Source: Clostridiales bacterium UBA5446 (lineage in GTDB: Bacteria; Bacillota; Clostridia; Oscillospirales; Oscillospiraceae). Taken from it: a stretch of DNA of 5,399 bases. The stretch spans positions 1 through 5,399 of the forward strand of contig DIRC01000060.1 of NCBI GenBank assembly GCA_002427465.1, written 5' to 3'. The first letter of the stretch is position 1, and each line of letters starts with the position of its first letter. Under the pieces are notes generated by a model. It worked only from the letters and a program-made list of their open reading frames with translations, had not been told where the DNA came from and ran no database searches. Shown here one piece after another: positions 4,941-5,399 of the stretch. The translations under genes were made by a program, and so were the position numbers.

Positions 4941-5399
4941 TTGCCAACAAATGAGTATCTGAACCGTGTATATGAAGACGTTAAAAAACGCGACGCCGGA
5001 CAGCCGGAATTTCTTCAGGCGGTTCGCGAGGTTTTTGAGAGTCTTGAGCTGATTGCCGTAAAGCATCCCGAATGGGAGGCCGGCGGCCTTCTTGAGCGCT
5101 TTGTGGAGCCGGAGCGCGTCATCGTGTTCCGCATACCCTGGGTTGACGATGGGGGGCGCGTTCGCGTCAACCGGGGTTATCGAGTACAGTTTAACTCTGC
5201 GATCGGGCCATATAAGGGTGGGATTCGGTTCCATCCCTCTGTGAATCTCTCTGTGATTAAGTTTCTCGGGTTTGAGCAAATTCTGAAAAACTCCCTGACC
5301 ACGCTTCCGATGGGCGGCGGAAAGGGCGGCTCCGACTTCGATCCCAAGGGAAAGTCCGACGCCGAGGTAATGCGATTCTGCCAGAGCTTTATGACCGAG
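4941..5399 (+). CDS. gdhA: NADP-type glutamate dehydrogenase, N-terminal part (cut by window end)
   Basis: Catalyses reversible reductive amination of 2-oxoglutarate with ammonium to L-glutamate, a cytoplasmic link between carbon and nitrogen metabolism. The visible 153 residues are the N-terminal helix region and most of the dimerisation/substrate domain; the family is about 445-450 residues, so about two thirds lies beyond the window. The family signature is complete at residues 122-135 (LPMGGGKGG followed by D134-P135), with catalytic lysine K128. The substrate-binding lysine K92 sits in GPYKGG, and FHPSVN and GFEQILKNSL are highly typical. The hexameric clostridial/bacterial gdhA type is suggested by the close fit to that family's N-terminus. 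The cofactor cannot be fixed because the nucleotide-binding domain is missing, so NADP is by similarity. TTG start with a strong ribosome binding site; divergent from spoIIID and probably a separate transcription unit behind a long leader. Confidence 0.95.
   Translation, partial: MPTNEYLNRVYEDVKKRDAGQPEFLQAVREVFESLELIAVKHPEWEAGGLLERFVEPERVIVFRIPWVDDGGRVRVNRGYRVQFNSAIGPYKGGIRFHPSVNLSVIKFLGFEQILKNSLTTLPMGGGKGGSDFDPKGKSDAEVMRFCQSFMTE

Noticed and set aside
4874..5001. 11-bp direct repeat CGACGCCGGAC (4874-4884 and 4991-5001)
   Set aside because: One copy lies within the gdhA coding sequence and there is no third copy or boundary feature; likely chance in GC-rich DNA.
1..5399. Mobile element, CRISPR array, tRNA or rRNA
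   Set aside because: I saw no transposase or integrase coding, no regularly spaced repeats, and no recognisable tRNA or rRNA segments on either strand.

Overview
The window looks like chromosomal DNA from an endospore-forming Bacillota of class Clostridia, with moderately GC-rich genes and AT-rich spacers. The main evidence is a clear spoIIID gene (sporulation regulator), strong GGAGG-type ribosome binding sites, frequent GTG/TTG starts, clostridial-type acyl-CoA dehydrogenases and an NADP-type glutamate dehydrogenase. The base composition would fit an Oscillospirales-like anaerobe better than a low-GC Clostridium, but this is inference.

Layout. (1) Bases 1-1139, minus strand: an acyl-CoA dehydrogenase that is complete or almost complete at its C-terminus. 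(2) Bases 1140-1583: a 444-bp AT-rich divergent spacer with a TTGACA-type promoter for the minus-strand gene, a very good sigma-A promoter for the plus-strand gene, a dispersed CTGTAA/TTACAG repeat and a 10-bp palindrome. (3) Bases 1584-2885, plus: a YtoI/SpxR-like regulator with a winged helix, a DRTGG domain, CBS domains and a HotDog domain. (4) Bases 2933-4087, plus: a second acyl-CoA dehydrogenase, 47 bp downstream and probably in the same operon. (5) A 14-bp perfect terminator hairpin at 4171-4201, serving the convergent spoIIID gene (4204-4452, minus). (6) A non-coding stretch of almost 490 bp (4453-4940) with a candidate sigma-E promoter for spoIIID, an inverted repeat, a candidate promoter and a structured leader that looks like an attenuator. 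(7) From 4941 to the window end, plus: the first 153 residues of glutamate dehydrogenase, starting with TTG.

How the genes may work together. A regulator with an acyl-CoA-type HotDog fold sits between two acyl-CoA dehydrogenases, divergent from one and co-directional with the other. This suggests a local circuit in which an acyl-CoA and an adenine nucleotide tune dehydrogenase expression. That is a hypothesis from context, not shown by the sequence. No electron-transfer flavoprotein genes are in the window. SpoIIID and glutamate dehydrogenase appear to be separate transcription units.

Most unusual points: the regulator/dehydrogenase pairing, the second dehydrogenase lacking a conserved FAD-contacting arginine, and the possible terminator/antiterminator leader in front of glutamate dehydrogenase.
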